DNA from: Crocinitomicaceae bacterium
GTDB lineage: Bacteria > Bacteroidota > Bacteroidia > Flavobacteriales_D > Crocinitomicaceae
NCBI GenBank assembly: GCA_029254025.1
Contig: JAQWYK010000002.1
Coordinates: 1-64,000 of the forward strand
DNA length: 64,000 nt
Reading direction: 5' to 3'
Shown: piece after piece, positions 9,799-18,304 of the stretch
How positions within the stretch are numbered: position 1 is the stretch's first letter
Layout of the letters: each line of letters opens with the position of its first letter
The notes under the pieces: generated by a model
Seen by the model: the letters and a program-made list of their open reading frames with translations, nothing else
Databases searched by the model: none
What the model was told of the DNA's origin: nothing
Made by a program: the position numbers and the translations under genes

Positions 9799-10005
9799 AG
9801 TTAAAACTTAATTGTTGAAAAAAAGCAGAGTTACCAACAACTCAACCTCCAAAATCTGAGGAATGTACGTTTTGACAACAGTAACCTTAAATTGAAGATT
9901 AATAACAATTAAAACCATAGACAAGAATACCAAGTTTTCATGATGTTAATCATTTTTAATTAACTCATACAACAGCATTTTTACCAAACTAAAAGTGATA
10001 AACAA
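9799..10005. other. AT-rich gene-free stretch upstream of the dcw operon
   Basis: No open frame, tRNA or clear promoter pair was seen. There is a small inverted repeat at 9940-9953 (ATGAT, 4-base loop, ATCAT) followed by five T, too short to call a terminator with confidence. Confidence 0.5.
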
Positions 10006-10407
10006 ATGATAATAAGTCTTTGTATTCTTTTACTAATCATTTACTGTACGACATCATGCTCCATACTAAAAATTCAACGCAGAATTCATCTTCGCGGCAT
10101 TCCTTTAACAATCAATAAGAGCAATAAATGGATAAATATTAATACTATTGACTAACTAAAATTTCAAACCAAAACCCCAACAGTAAAGGCTCCAGGCGAA
10201 GAAAAATTTCACTCTCGAAAAAAACCAAATAATAAAGACTTAATCCCAAAATCAAATGAATTAATCAATAAGATGACTTCAGGAAAACGCAAGGTTATGA
10301 TTGACCCATTGCGACCCGCTTTCATTAATCGAGCGCAAAAAGAGTATTTAACCTTCAAAAACCTTAATGCTCAAAGGACGGATAAAAATATACCACCCTC
10401 TAAATAG
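10006..10407 (+). pseudogene. Decayed gene for a small exported protein (nonsense at codon 50)
   Basis: From ATG 10006 one frame reads MIISLCILLLIIYCTTSCSI, a signal- or lipoprotein-like start with a Cys after a hydrophobic run, then reaches TAA at 10153-10155. The same frame then stays open for 83 more codons (including KVMIDPLRPAFINRAQKEYL) and stops at 10407. A single in-frame stop in an otherwise continuous 134-codon frame suggests a recently broken gene. Alternatively the first 49 codons are a complete small gene and the rest is chance; no homologue is recognised. Confidence 0.4.
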
Positions 10408-10425
10408 GGGAGGAAATACAATTGA

Positions 10426-10775
10426 ATTGCCATACTAAGAACGATCCTTATTTTTGGATACTTTACTTTTCCAATAGCAATAATTCTTTCGATCATTTCT
10501 ATTATTCAATTCAAACGAAAAAGAGGTAAGTAAAAGGGATACTTCTTTGCATTATTCCCTGCAATAGTTTGGATAATAATTCTTTTTGCCGGACCACCTA
10601 ATTCGCTCTATTTGCTAAAGGTGAAGCATTTACAAGTTTTGAAAATTTTCTACTAATATTCGCCCTTATCACAGGTATCATTTTGGGAACTCTTTTTACA
10701 ATATGGGTAATCAAATTCTCACTACAGATGAGAAGATCAAGAACCTTACACCTTCACTTTAAGTATCTAAAGTGA
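10426..10775 (+). pseudogene. Remnant of a small membrane protein gene (stop plus frameshift)
   Basis: The frame opening at 10426 lacks an ATG and encodes a hydrophobic helix (ILIFGYFTFPIAIILSIISI) and a basic stretch, hits TAA at 10531, continues in frame with another helix (FFALFPAIVWIIILFAGPP), then appears to shift frame near 10610-10630 into a third hydrophobic run (FENFLLIFALITGIILGTLF) that ends at TGA 10773. The pieces together resemble an eroded protein of about 115 aa with three membrane helices. Confidence 0.45.
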
Positions 10776-10790
10776 AAATGGTATTCAACC

Positions 10791-11606
10791 TTAACACCCA
10801 AAAACTGCTTCTTTGTGAACATCCTTAACCAACTCACCAAAGCCAGCATTTGATGATAAGAAAAGAGTGGGTAGAGAATAGCTATACTTGTGTGATAAAT
10901 CGATTAAGAAATCTGGGATACCATCCATATCCAAGTCAGCAATCCAGTGAAACTCAACAAACGCATCGTCAAAATATTCTATAAAAACGATTCTCTGTTC
11001 GATTAACTGTCCATTCCTTTCTCCCTCCATGATGATTTCGTAATCCGAAATAGTACTTTCATCTTCTTCAATCAATCCAAATGCTTTAAAGGAGTAACCC
11101 CCTAGCGTCATAGATTCTCCTGGCAACAATCTTGACTTCGCATTTGGATAATAAGGGATAAATCTATCATTTAATCTATACACTCCTTTCAAAATAATAT
11201 TGGGCATTTCTCCAGAATCTTCGCAAACAATATGTGATAAACTCATCTCTCCTTCTGCATCATTCATCCCATCCCTTCTTTGAGAAATCAATAGATCAGA
11301 AATACGGAAGACAATTCCGCTATCGCGATAAAAACCCACTAATTGAGAGCGCTCAAAATCCATAGGATTATCTAATTCTATTCCGTATTCATTCGGAAGA
11401 AAAAAAGAAATATACTGGTCCAACGAAACTGGACCTCTCTCTTTCTGCACCACTTCTTCAGTCAATTCAAGTGTATCTATAATCACTAGTTCCTCTTGCT
11501 CAGCAGCAACAGAAGTATCAACTCCCTCAGCGCAAGATACAACACCGAGGAAGAAGGAAAAGACAGCGCAAGTCAATGATTTTAAACTATGTATCATTCT
11601 TCTCAT
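10791..11606 (-). CDS. Predicted lipoprotein with an FG-GAP/VCBS-like repeat
   Basis: A 271-aa protein with a lipoprotein signal: basic n-region, hydrophobic core and lipobox VVSC about 25 residues in. After a spacer rich in acidic residues comes an unrecognised globular domain; near the C terminus the stretch ADLDMDGIPDFLIDLSHKYS resembles the calcium-binding DxDxDG motif of FG-GAP/VCBS repeats. It should be anchored in the envelope. ATG at 11606 and 11597 are equally plausible starts. It lies directly downstream of a terminator, so it is probably transcribed alone. Confidence 0.75.
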   Translation of the reverse strand: MRRMIHSLKSLTCAVFSFFLGVVSCAEGVDTSVAAEQEELVIIDTLELTEEVVQKERGPVSLDQYISFFLPNEYGIELDNPMDFERSQLVGFYRDSGIVFRISDLLISQRRDGMNDAEGEMSLSHIVCEDSGEMPNIILKGVYRLNDRFIPYYPNAKSRLLPGESMTLGGYSFKAFGLIEEDESTISDYEIIMEGERNGQLIEQRIVFIEYFDDAFVEFHWIADLDMDGIPDFLIDLSHKYSYSLPTLFLSSNAGFGELVKDVHKEAVFGC

Positions 11607-11632
11607 AAAGCAATATAATTAAATCTTGTTAC

Positions 11633-11660
11633 AAAAAAAAGAACGACCAAAGTCGTTCTT
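11633..11660 (-). terminator. Rho-independent terminator after the 85-aa gene
   Basis: Read on the minus strand, a 9-bp perfect stem (AAGAACGAC / GTCGTTCTT) with a 4-base loop is followed by eight T. The plus-strand side has no T run, so it acts on the minus-strand gene ending at 11683. Confidence 0.85.
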
Positions 11661-11682
11661 ATCATATCCTTCAATGTGATGA

Positions 11683-11940
11683 CTATTGCATCCCATTCAA
11701 TCGTTCCACCCAGGCTTCTCCAGTTTTGGCGATATCAGCCCGCAATGGCACAAACTCCTTTTTTGTTTTTGCTGCATGGATTTTTGAAAGTATGTCTTCC
11801 ATATAATCAGCCGCCTCTTCGATAAAATTATCTGTTGCTTCCTTCTTAGAAGCATCATACAACTGAAGGCTAAAACACTCTTCAACCACATCAAACACCA
11901 TATTATTTACTTCTTTCTTAAGGTCTCTTTTACTTGCCAT
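11683..11940 (-). CDS. Small helical protein of unknown function
   Basis: An 85-aa acidic protein, predicted all-helical (DLKKEVNNMVFDVVEECF, then EEAADYMEDILSKIHAAKT), without a signal or membrane segment. It resembles the uncharacterised short proteins common in Flavobacteriia genomes, but I cannot name a family. It is followed by a strong terminator and faces away from the nuclease gene at 12131, so it is likely a single-gene unit. A near-consensus -7 element (TAATTTCG) lies just upstream. Confidence 0.75.
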   Translation of the reverse strand: MASKRDLKKEVNNMVFDVVEECFSLQLYDASKKEATDNFIEEAADYMEDILSKIHAAKTKKEFVPLRADIAKTGEAWVERLNGMQ

Positions 11941-12130
11941 GATTCATTATTTAGAACAGCGAAATTACTAAAAAAATGTTAGTTAACCATAAAAACACCA
12001 CACGAACAAGTATCCACCATTCTAGTCTTAAAAATGAGTATTTGAAGGCTACATATAAGTCATGTACTTTACACATTATACCATCAAACCCTCGAAGGTT
12101 ATGCCGCATTTTTTGGTTATTTTCGCGTCC

Positions 12131-13501
12131 ATGCTTTATGCGGTAACCGATATTGAAACAACTGGGGGAAGTACACGCTCTACGAAAATTACAGAAATCG
12201 CCATATTTCTTCTTGACGGAAAACGTATCGTAGACAAATATATTCAACTCATCAACCCGGAATGTAGAATCCCTAGATTCATTAGTCAACTAACCGGTAT
12301 TACTGATGAAATGGTTCAAGATGCCCCAAAATTCTATGAAGTTGCCAAAGAAATTGTCCAGTTCACGGAAAATGCTGTTTTTGTTGCTCACAATGTAGGT
12401 TTTGATTATAATGTTCTCCGTCAAGAATTCCGCTCTCTGGGCTTTGATTTTAGAAGGGAACATTTATGCACAGTGCGCACGGCGCGCTACAGCATCCCTA
12501 ACCAGCCATCATACAGCCTCGGCAAACTTACAAAGGCGCTTAATATCCAGCTAGAGAATCACCATCGCGCTGCGAGTGATGCGCGGGCAACTGCAGAACT
12601 CCTTCAACTCTTAATCAACATCAATAATGGAGACATTAGCAGCTTTATTGAGAAAGAAATCAATCCCAAAGAATTACACCCATTACTAGATCTTGCAATA
12701 CTTGACACACTGCCAAAACAAACAGGCGTGTATCGCTTTTACAATGAAGAAAATCAACTCATCTATATTGGAAAAAGCAAAAGTATACGAACTCGCGTTT
12801 TACAACACCTAAAAAACAACAAAAACAAAAAGGGAGTGCAGATGCGTCAAGAAATTGCACGCATTGAGTATACCCTAACTGGTTCCGAGCTGATCTCGTT
12901 AATTCACGAGTCAGACACTATAAAATCATACAAGCCAATTTACAATAGAGCACTTCGAAAAGACAAGTTCAACATTGGATTGTATGACTATTTGGATGGC
13001 AAAAACTACTTGAATCTAACGCTTGACTCTGTTAAAAACAAAACAAATCAACCCATCACCACCTTCACAACTAAGGCGGATGCCCTACGTTTTTTGGAAT
13101 ACAACTTTGAAAAATATCAGCTTTGTCAAAAACTCATTGGTCTATATCCTACACAAGGAGCGTGTTTCCAATACCACACGAAACAATGTAAAGGGGCTTG
13201 TGTTGGAGAAGAATCCCCTTCAGATTACAACACCCGGGTCCAAAACATGATTGATCGAATGTATTTTGAACGTGATAATTTTTTCATTATTGAAAACGGA
13301 AGAACAAAATTTGAGAAGTCCCTAGTTCAAATAAAAAACGGCAGTTACGTAGGCTACGGATACATCCCGGCGGAACATCTCAACCTACCAGTTATTGAGT
13401 GGAGCGAGTTCATTGATACAAACAAAGAAAACCGTGATACACGTATGATTTTACAAGGCTATTTACGCAGGGGAAACGCCGTAAACATCATAGAGTATTA
13501 A
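12131..13501 (+). CDS. DEDDh exonuclease fused to a GIY-YIG (UvrC/Cho-like) endonuclease
   Basis: About 456 aa. Residues 1-165 form a DnaQ-type 3'-5' exonuclease with motif I DIETTG (residues 7-12), HNVGFD, and the closing HRAASDARATAEL. Then comes a GIY-YIG domain (GVYRFYNEENQLIYIGKSK, followed by a conserved Arg) and a UvrC-like Cys cluster (CFQYHTKQCKGAC). The architecture resembles Cho/UvrC-N proteins joined to DnaQ, known in several phyla and thought to act in DNA repair. ATG 12131 (MLYAVTDIETTGG) matches exonuclease starts; the frame extends to 12062 without homology. A near-consensus -7 element TATTTTCG sits at 12118-12125. Confidence 0.85.
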   Translation: MLYAVTDIETTGGSTRSTKITEIAIFLLDGKRIVDKYIQLINPECRIPRFISQLTGITDEMVQDAPKFYEVAKEIVQFTENAVFVAHNVGFDYNVLRQEFRSLGFDFRREHLCTVRTARYSIPNQPSYSLGKLTKALNIQLENHHRAASDARATAELLQLLININNGDISSFIEKEINPKELHPLLDLAILDTLPKQTGVYRFYNEENQLIYIGKSKSIRTRVLQHLKNNKNKKGVQMRQEIARIEYTLTGSELISLIHESDTIKSYKPIYNRALRKDKFNIGLYDYLDGKNYLNLTLDSVKNKTNQPITTFTTKADALRFLEYNFEKYQLCQKLIGLYPTQGACFQYHTKQCKGACVGEESPSDYNTRVQNMIDRMYFERDNFFIIENGRTKFEKSLVQIKNGSYVGYGYIPAEHLNLPVIEWSEFIDTNKENRDTRMILQGYLRRGNAVNIIEY

Positions 13502-13505
13502 GCAA

Positions 13506-13610
13506 TTAAAGCTCCCGCCTATCCTCTAATTTTCCAAAAATGAGTGTGCCCAACATGACCACCACGACAAAAGCAAGTAACACTAGCATATGATCCGAGA
13601 ATTGATTCAT
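13506..13610 (-). CDS. Tiny single-span membrane protein (34 aa)
   Basis: ATG 13610 opens a 34-codon frame: a short polar N terminus (MNQFSDH), one hydrophobic helix (MLVLLAFVVVVMLGTLIFG) and a charged tail (KLEDRREL). Size and charge pattern fit a real small membrane protein with the positive charges on the C-terminal side. It is convergent with the nuclease gene, 4 bases apart. No homologue is recognised and no good promoter was found, so it stays tentative. Confidence 0.45.
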   Translation of the reverse strand: MNQFSDHMLVLLAFVVVVMLGTLIFGKLEDRREL

Positions 13611-13735
13611 CCTAAATACACGTGTAACAACGAGGGTTAGTTGGCAAATTTTAAGTTATCGTTAAAATCATTCAAAACAATAGTTCAGACAAGGCTTCCT
13701 GAAGGAATTATACACCTAACATTTCTCCTATTTTC

Positions 13736-13766
13736 TTTGGTTGTAAATAAAAAATATCTATCTTTG
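13736..13766 (+). promoter_or_regulatory. rpsA promoter, full Bacteroidota consensus
   Basis: TTTG at 13736-13739, 19 bases, then TATCTTTG at 13759-13766: both elements match the sigma-ABfr consensus at the ideal spacing. Transcription should start near 13773, leaving a leader of about 97 bases before rpsA. Confidence 0.8.
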
Positions 13767-13869
13767 CACTCCTTTTTGGAAAAAATGCTGTCAGCCCTGA
13801 TAACACAGTGAATAATAATAACTTCTAAATGTTCAGGGATGTTTAGAATACAATTTAAAAAGCCCAAAT

Positions 13870-15666
13870 ATGGCTGAAAAAACAATTACAAGTCAGGGGA
13901 ATCCTGATTTTGACTGGGAAGCGTTGGCACACGACGGTTACAGTAAAGCAGAACATGCTGAGTATGCAGATCGCTACGAAGCTACATTGACATCGATCAA
14001 TGAAAAAGAAGTAATCATGGGTACAGTGATTGCGGTAACTAAAAAAGAAGTAGTAATCAACATTGGTTACAAATCTGAAGGTGTCGTTGCGATTAATGAA
14101 TTCCGTTACAACCCAGACCTAAAAGCTGGCGACGAAGTAGAAGTTTTTGTTGAATCGCAAGAAGACAAAAATGGACAGTTAGTTGTTTCTCATAAAACTG
14201 CGCGTATGCACAGTGCTTGGGAAAGAGTAAATGATGTACTTAAGACAGGTGAGGTAATCACAGGTTTTGTTAAGTGTCGTACAAAAGGTGGTTTAATCGT
14301 AGATGTATTTGGAATTGAGGCATTCTTGCCAGGTTCTCAAATTGATGTTAAGCCAATCCGCGATTACGATATTTATGTTGGTAAAAACATGGAATTCAAA
14401 GTGGTTAAAATTAACCAAGAGTTTAGAAACGTTGTAGTATCTCACAAAGCACTTATTGAGGCTGAATTGGAAGAGCAGAAAAAACAAATTATTTCTGGTC
14501 TTGAAAAAGGTCAAGTTTTGGAAGGTACCGTTAAAAACATCACATCTTACGGTGTATTCATTGACTTGGGTGGTGTTGACGGTCTTATACACATTACAGA
14601 TTTATCTTGGGGACGTGTTAACCATCCAGAAGAAATCGTTGAGTTAGATCAGAAACTAAACGTTGTTATTCTTGACTTTGATGATGATAAGAAAAGAATT
14701 GCATTAGGATTAAAACAATTACAACCTCATCCATGGGATGCATTGAGCGAAGACTTGAATGTTGGTGATAAAATCAAGGGGAAAGTTGTTGTTCTTGCTG
14801 ACTACGGTGCGTTTGTAGAAATCGCTCCAGGTGTTGAAGGATTGATCCACGTTTCAGAAATGAGCTGGTCTCAACACTTACGCACAGCGCAAGACTTCTT
14901 GAACATCGGTGATGAAGTAGAAGCGGTAATCCTTACATTGGATCGCGAAGAGCGTAAAATGTCTTTAGGTATTAAGCAGTTGATGCCAGATCCATGGGCT
15001 GAAATTGACAAGCGTTACCCTGTTGAATCTAAGCATACAGCGAAAGTTCGTAACTTTACAAACTTTGGAGTTTTCGTTGAATTAGAAGAAGGCGTTGACG
15101 GATTGATTCACATTTCTGACCTTTCATGGCAGAAGAAAATCAAGCACCCATCTGAATTCTGTAAAGTAGGTGATGAAATGGAAGTAGTTGTTTTGGAAAT
15201 CGATCAAGATAACCGAAGAATTTCATTAGGTCACAAACAATTGGAAGAGAATCCTTGGGATGTATTTGAAACTTTATTTGCTGAAGGATCAGTTCACCAA
15301 GGAACTATCATCGACTTGAAAGATAAGAGTGGTATCGTAGCTTTACCGTATGGTGTAGAAGGAATTTGTCCTGCTAGACACATGCGTAAGGAAGATGGCT
15401 CTAACGCGAAAATGGAGGAACAATTAGACTTCAAAGTGATCGAATTCAATAAAGACGCTAAGAAAATTGTTGTTTCTCACGTGAGAACTTTCGAAGAAGG
15501 TGATGACACTCCAACAACTACTAAATCTAGCGGAAGCAAAGGTAAAAGTGGAGGAGGTTCTACTTCTAAAGCAGTTGATCAGTTGAACAAGAGCTCTGAA
15601 AAGTCTACGTTAGGTGACTTGGATGCACTTGCTGCATTGAAAGACAAAATGGACGGTAAAGAGTAA
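13870..15666 (+). CDS. rpsA: 30S ribosomal protein S1
   Basis: A 598-aa protein with six S1 RNA-binding domains, visible as repeats such as NITSYGVFIDLGGVDGLIHI and NFTNFGVFVELEEGVDGLIH; the first and last are divergent, as in other S1 proteins. The N terminus is an acidic extension of about 40 residues, and the C terminus a Ser/Gly/Lys-rich linker followed by a short acidic helix, both typical for Bacteroidota S1. It brings mRNA to the 30S subunit, which matters in a phylum with little Shine-Dalgarno use. Single-gene unit with its own promoter and terminator. Confidence 0.96.
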   Translation: MAEKTITSQGNPDFDWEALAHDGYSKAEHAEYADRYEATLTSINEKEVIMGTVIAVTKKEVVINIGYKSEGVVAINEFRYNPDLKAGDEVEVFVESQEDKNGQLVVSHKTARMHSAWERVNDVLKTGEVITGFVKCRTKGGLIVDVFGIEAFLPGSQIDVKPIRDYDIYVGKNMEFKVVKINQEFRNVVVSHKALIEAELEEQKKQIISGLEKGQVLEGTVKNITSYGVFIDLGGVDGLIHITDLSWGRVNHPEEIVELDQKLNVVILDFDDDKKRIALGLKQLQPHPWDALSEDLNVGDKIKGKVVVLADYGAFVEIAPGVEGLIHVSEMSWSQHLRTAQDFLNIGDEVEAVILTLDREERKMSLGIKQLMPDPWAEIDKRYPVESKHTAKVRNFTNFGVFVELEEGVDGLIHISDLSWQKKIKHPSEFCKVGDEMEVVVLEIDQDNRRISLGHKQLEENPWDVFETLFAEGSVHQGTIIDLKDKSGIVALPYGVEGICPARHMRKEDGSNAKMEEQLDFKVIEFNKDAKKIVVSHVRTFEEGDDTPTTTKSSGSKGKSGGGSTSKAVDQLNKSSEKSTLGDLDALAALKDKMDGKE

Positions 15667-15690
15667 TAGTTACCGCTAACAAAATAGTAA

Positions 15691-15727
15691 ATCCCGAGTT
15701 AGACACCTCTAGCTCGGGATTTTTTTT
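15691..15727 (+). terminator. Rho-independent terminator of rpsA
   Basis: A 13-bp stem (ATCCCGAGTTAGA / TCTAGCTCGGGAT, one G-U pair) with loop CACC, followed by seven T beyond the stem, 24 bases after the stop codon. Confidence 0.92.
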
Positions 15728-16031
15728 ACCCTTCATGAACACTACAAAACAGTTTAAACAGGCGAAGGAAAAGGGGCTTGAAGAATTTGTTATATAGCTC
15801 TTAAAGCACTTTTCTGCTTCAGTATCCATTACTAGGAAGCAATAAATCCCCCTGAGGTTTTGTTCTCATATTATCTATTGAAACGGACGACTGATATTCC
15901 TCAAGATAATGAACTAATTATAGCGGATTCTATCATTCTGATAATCCTAAAACATCAGAATTCCCTATACAAAACTAACTTCTATCACAATAGATATTGA
16001 AACCTCTAAGTGCTAGTGGCTAAAATGCCAT
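15728..16031. other. Gene-poor stretch between rpsA and the T9SS gene
   Basis: No convincing gene. A 20-codon frame at 15735-15797 (MNTTKQFKQAKEKGLEEFVI) and the codons just after its stop look weakly gene-like and could be a remnant, but the length is too small to support a call. Confidence 0.5.
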
Positions 16032-16062
16032 AAAAAATCATGAGAGAATAACTTCCCTCATG
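16032..16062 (-). terminator. Rho-independent terminator of the T9SS-secreted protein gene
   Basis: On the minus strand, a 10-bp stem (CATGAGGGAA / TTCTCTCATG, one G-U pair) with loop GTTA is followed by ATTTTTT, 25 bases after the stop at 16088. Confidence 0.8.
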
Positions 16063-16087
16063 CTTGACAATCGTTTACGCGTTTACG

Positions 16088-17923
16088 CTACTTTGTGATT
16101 GCAATCTTTTGAACGCGCTGGAAACTTTCTTTACCTATACGCACTAAATAGACCCCTGAAGACAGGGTAGACTTATCAAAAGTAGATGAAAATTCACCTG
16201 AAGCTACGTTTACTATTTTAGTCGCTACTTCCTGTCCATTAACGGCATACAATTGAACGTACATTTCTCCATCCGACAAATTGGTACCGTTAACCAAAAT
16301 CACATCCGAGTTTTGGCCAACCTTCAGTGCTGGTTCCAAAAAATCTTCATTTGATACACTCACAATGTCTTCAAGACTGAACGAGAAAATTTTTGTTCTG
16401 CGAGAACCATTGTTTCCAATAAACTCACCTGTAAACCAAAAGGTCTTACCATCTGGATCAAGTGACATATGTGAATAGTCTCCAAAACGATTCCCTCCAG
16501 ACTGGAAAGATAGTCCTTCTTGAGCAAATGTTTCAGGAAGCGACATTTCATTTAATGCATCCCAATGGAATCTTCCAGTAAATGCCATACCAGGATAGCT
16601 ATTTGGTCCTGAAATGTTATATGCCATCCCAATATGACCATTGTAGTCCATTGAAATACTTCCAAGGAAACGACTGTCTAAATCAGGTGGAGAATATGTG
16701 CTCTGCTGACGGATCGTGAATTCCTGTGTGGCATCATCTTGACGCAATTCATACCAGCGAATCCCACCTTTATTAGCGTTGTTTACATCCACAACATTGC
16801 ACAACATCACCGTGTTGTAATTATGCCAACGCAAATATTGTGCACGATAATTGAAAATGGAAGCAATCGCATCGAGCTTCTGCGTCGTTCCTTTTTGAGT
16901 GATATCATCCCAAGAATTCGTGAACACAGAATTAAACGGCTCCGTTGGAATATTTTGGTGCAAACCAATCGTTGAGTTAGATGGTGTGTCCCAATCCACT
17001 TCCATTTTCAAAACACGAATATGATCCTCTGCTACACCTCCCCAAGAATCATCTTGGAACAAAAACATATAATTCGGAGTTCCGTAAGGAGGTAAATCAC
17101 CATCTGCATCAGCTGGGAGCACACTTCTAAAGCCATATCCTGTTGAAAAGCTCGGTAAGTTCAATGCAATCATCGATGCCGTTGGATCTCCTTCAATCAT
17201 TTTATCTCGCTCGAAAGCCACTACATTCTTTTGGAATGTGTTCGACGTCATATAATAACCATCCGACCAAATAGAGTATTTGGGATAATCTGGGAATGAA
17301 GGAAATGAATACTCATAAAGATAAAACGCTCCTGTTGGATCATTCGTCTCTGAAACCGCGAACAAAATCTCATTCGTACCCGTTTGAAATTGAGTGATTA
17401 CAAATTTATCTGCATGTCTGTCGTACATTACAATTGGGTCTCCTGAATTTGTAGAACCCGGCCAAAGCGAGCTTAATGTTTTCGCTCCAGCAGCACTTGA
17501 ACCATCCTTGTTGTAGACGCGATACACAGTATTCACAGCTTGAACATAATACAAATCGCTCACAGCACCCGATGGATCGGGTGGGAATGCACCTTGCAAA
17601 CCAAAAAAGTTCACTCCCGTTGGTAAGTCCCAATTCGATTTTGCATACATCTGTTGGCGCGCTGGATCTTCCGTTTTCGGAAGTGCATTGGGGTTTACAG
17701 CCTCGGGACGACGTCTGTTTTCTTTAACGTTTCCTTCGCGTTTCTCGTACACGATTGTTTTCTCATCGATATCTGGCAATTCGCGAATAGGAATCGAAAG
17801 ACCCAAATATTTCCCTTGTATTTTCTCGACCGGCTGATCTTGCTCGTAAATCTCCCCCTGTCCCCAAGAAGAGCTCACTGTTGCCCCGCATAATGCGAGG
17901 ACAAAAAGTGTATTTTTTCTCAT
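16088..17923 (-). CDS. Large secreted protein with type A T9SS sorting domain
   Basis: A 611-aa exported protein: signal peptide (MRKNTLFVLALCGATVSSSW, cleavage near Gly-Gln), a pro-like region, then a long domain rich in Trp, Tyr and Gly (GLQGAFPPDPSGAVSDLYYV; DPIVMYDRHADKFVITQF) that looks like a beta-propeller or other beta-repeat fold. The last 80 residues are a C-terminal Por secretion domain: beta strands with YVQLYAVNGQEVATKIVNVA and the closing SGVYLVRIG...VQKIAITK. It should cross the outer membrane by the type IX system. The catalytic or binding role of the middle is not recognisable. It has its own promoter and terminator. Confidence 0.88.
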   Translation of the reverse strand: MRKNTLFVLALCGATVSSSWGQGEIYEQDQPVEKIQGKYLGLSIPIRELPDIDEKTIVYEKREGNVKENRRRPEAVNPNALPKTEDPARQQMYAKSNWDLPTGVNFFGLQGAFPPDPSGAVSDLYYVQAVNTVYRVYNKDGSSAAGAKTLSSLWPGSTNSGDPIVMYDRHADKFVITQFQTGTNEILFAVSETNDPTGAFYLYEYSFPSFPDYPKYSIWSDGYYMTSNTFQKNVVAFERDKMIEGDPTASMIALNLPSFSTGYGFRSVLPADADGDLPPYGTPNYMFLFQDDSWGGVAEDHIRVLKMEVDWDTPSNSTIGLHQNIPTEPFNSVFTNSWDDITQKGTTQKLDAIASIFNYRAQYLRWHNYNTVMLCNVVDVNNANKGGIRWYELRQDDATQEFTIRQQSTYSPPDLDSRFLGSISMDYNGHIGMAYNISGPNSYPGMAFTGRFHWDALNEMSLPETFAQEGLSFQSGGNRFGDYSHMSLDPDGKTFWFTGEFIGNNGSRRTKIFSFSLEDIVSVSNEDFLEPALKVGQNSDVILVNGTNLSDGEMYVQLYAVNGQEVATKIVNVASGEFSSTFDKSTLSSGVYLVRIGKESFQRVQKIAITK

Positions 17924-17930
17924 AGTGTTT

Positions 17931-17938
17931 CAAAAATA
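17931..17938 (-). promoter_or_regulatory. -7 promoter element of the T9SS-secreted protein gene
   Basis: Minus strand TATTTTTG, a full match to TAnnTTTG, ends 7 bases before the start codon. No well-spaced -33 TTG is visible; the transcript would have almost no leader. Confidence 0.45.
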
Positions 17939-18001
17939 CAACTTTTCGATGAAAATTCCTGCCTGAAGCTAAATCACAACAACAATTAAGTCTAATAATC
18001 A

Positions 18002-18304
18002 CTATTCAAACCAAATGTCAACGATATATTGACCACCTGCCTTTTGGTTGACTCGATCAATTATTACTTGTTTACCAAACAAAAGCTCTTCGCGCATTAC
18101 AGATGAATTCATCTTTAAATGTAAAATACGATTTTGTATATAGATTTTCTCAGTACGCATCGAAATGGCTTTACCCATCATCTCCTCCCAACCGTTGATA
18201 ATGTCATAATCCTTCATGCGCCCATCGAGGTTATAGGCTTTTAAAAATTTATCAATAATAGCATTGATGGATTGGTCCTTATCCTTGGAGTTTCGGTCGC
18301 TCAT
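18002..18304 (-). CDS. dciA: DciA-like helicase-loading protein (DUF721)
   Basis: A 100-aa protein of the DUF721/DciA type: an N-terminal helix (INAIIDKFLKAYNLDGRMKD), the conserved W near IINGWEEMMGKAISMRTEKI, and a C-terminal beta-alpha stretch (ILHLKMNSSVMREELLFGKQ). DciA assists loading of the replicative helicase DnaB in bacteria without DnaC. Its ATG overlaps the recF stop by 4 bases, a pairing common across bacteria, which supports the call. Confidence 0.82.
   Translation of the reverse strand: MSDRNSKDKDQSINAIIDKFLKAYNLDGRMKDYDIINGWEEMMGKAISMRTEKIYIQNRILHLKMNSSVMREELLFGKQVIIDRVNQKAGGQYIVDIWFE

Noticed and set aside
9684-10005. Possible replication origin in the AT-rich gap near mraZ
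   Set aside because: No DnaA-box-like 9-mers were seen, and dcw clusters are not usual origin sites.
10791-11606. Type A or B T9SS cargo for the 271-aa lipoprotein
   Set aside because: A lipobox is present and no C-terminal sorting domain is visible.
14293-14592. Antisense open frame of 99 codons within rpsA
   Set aside because: It is the reverse of conserved S1 domains with no start context; such frames arise from codon bias.
15735-15797. 20-codon frame after the rpsA terminator
   Set aside because: Too short, with no promoter or conserved feature; may be a remnant but cannot be supported.
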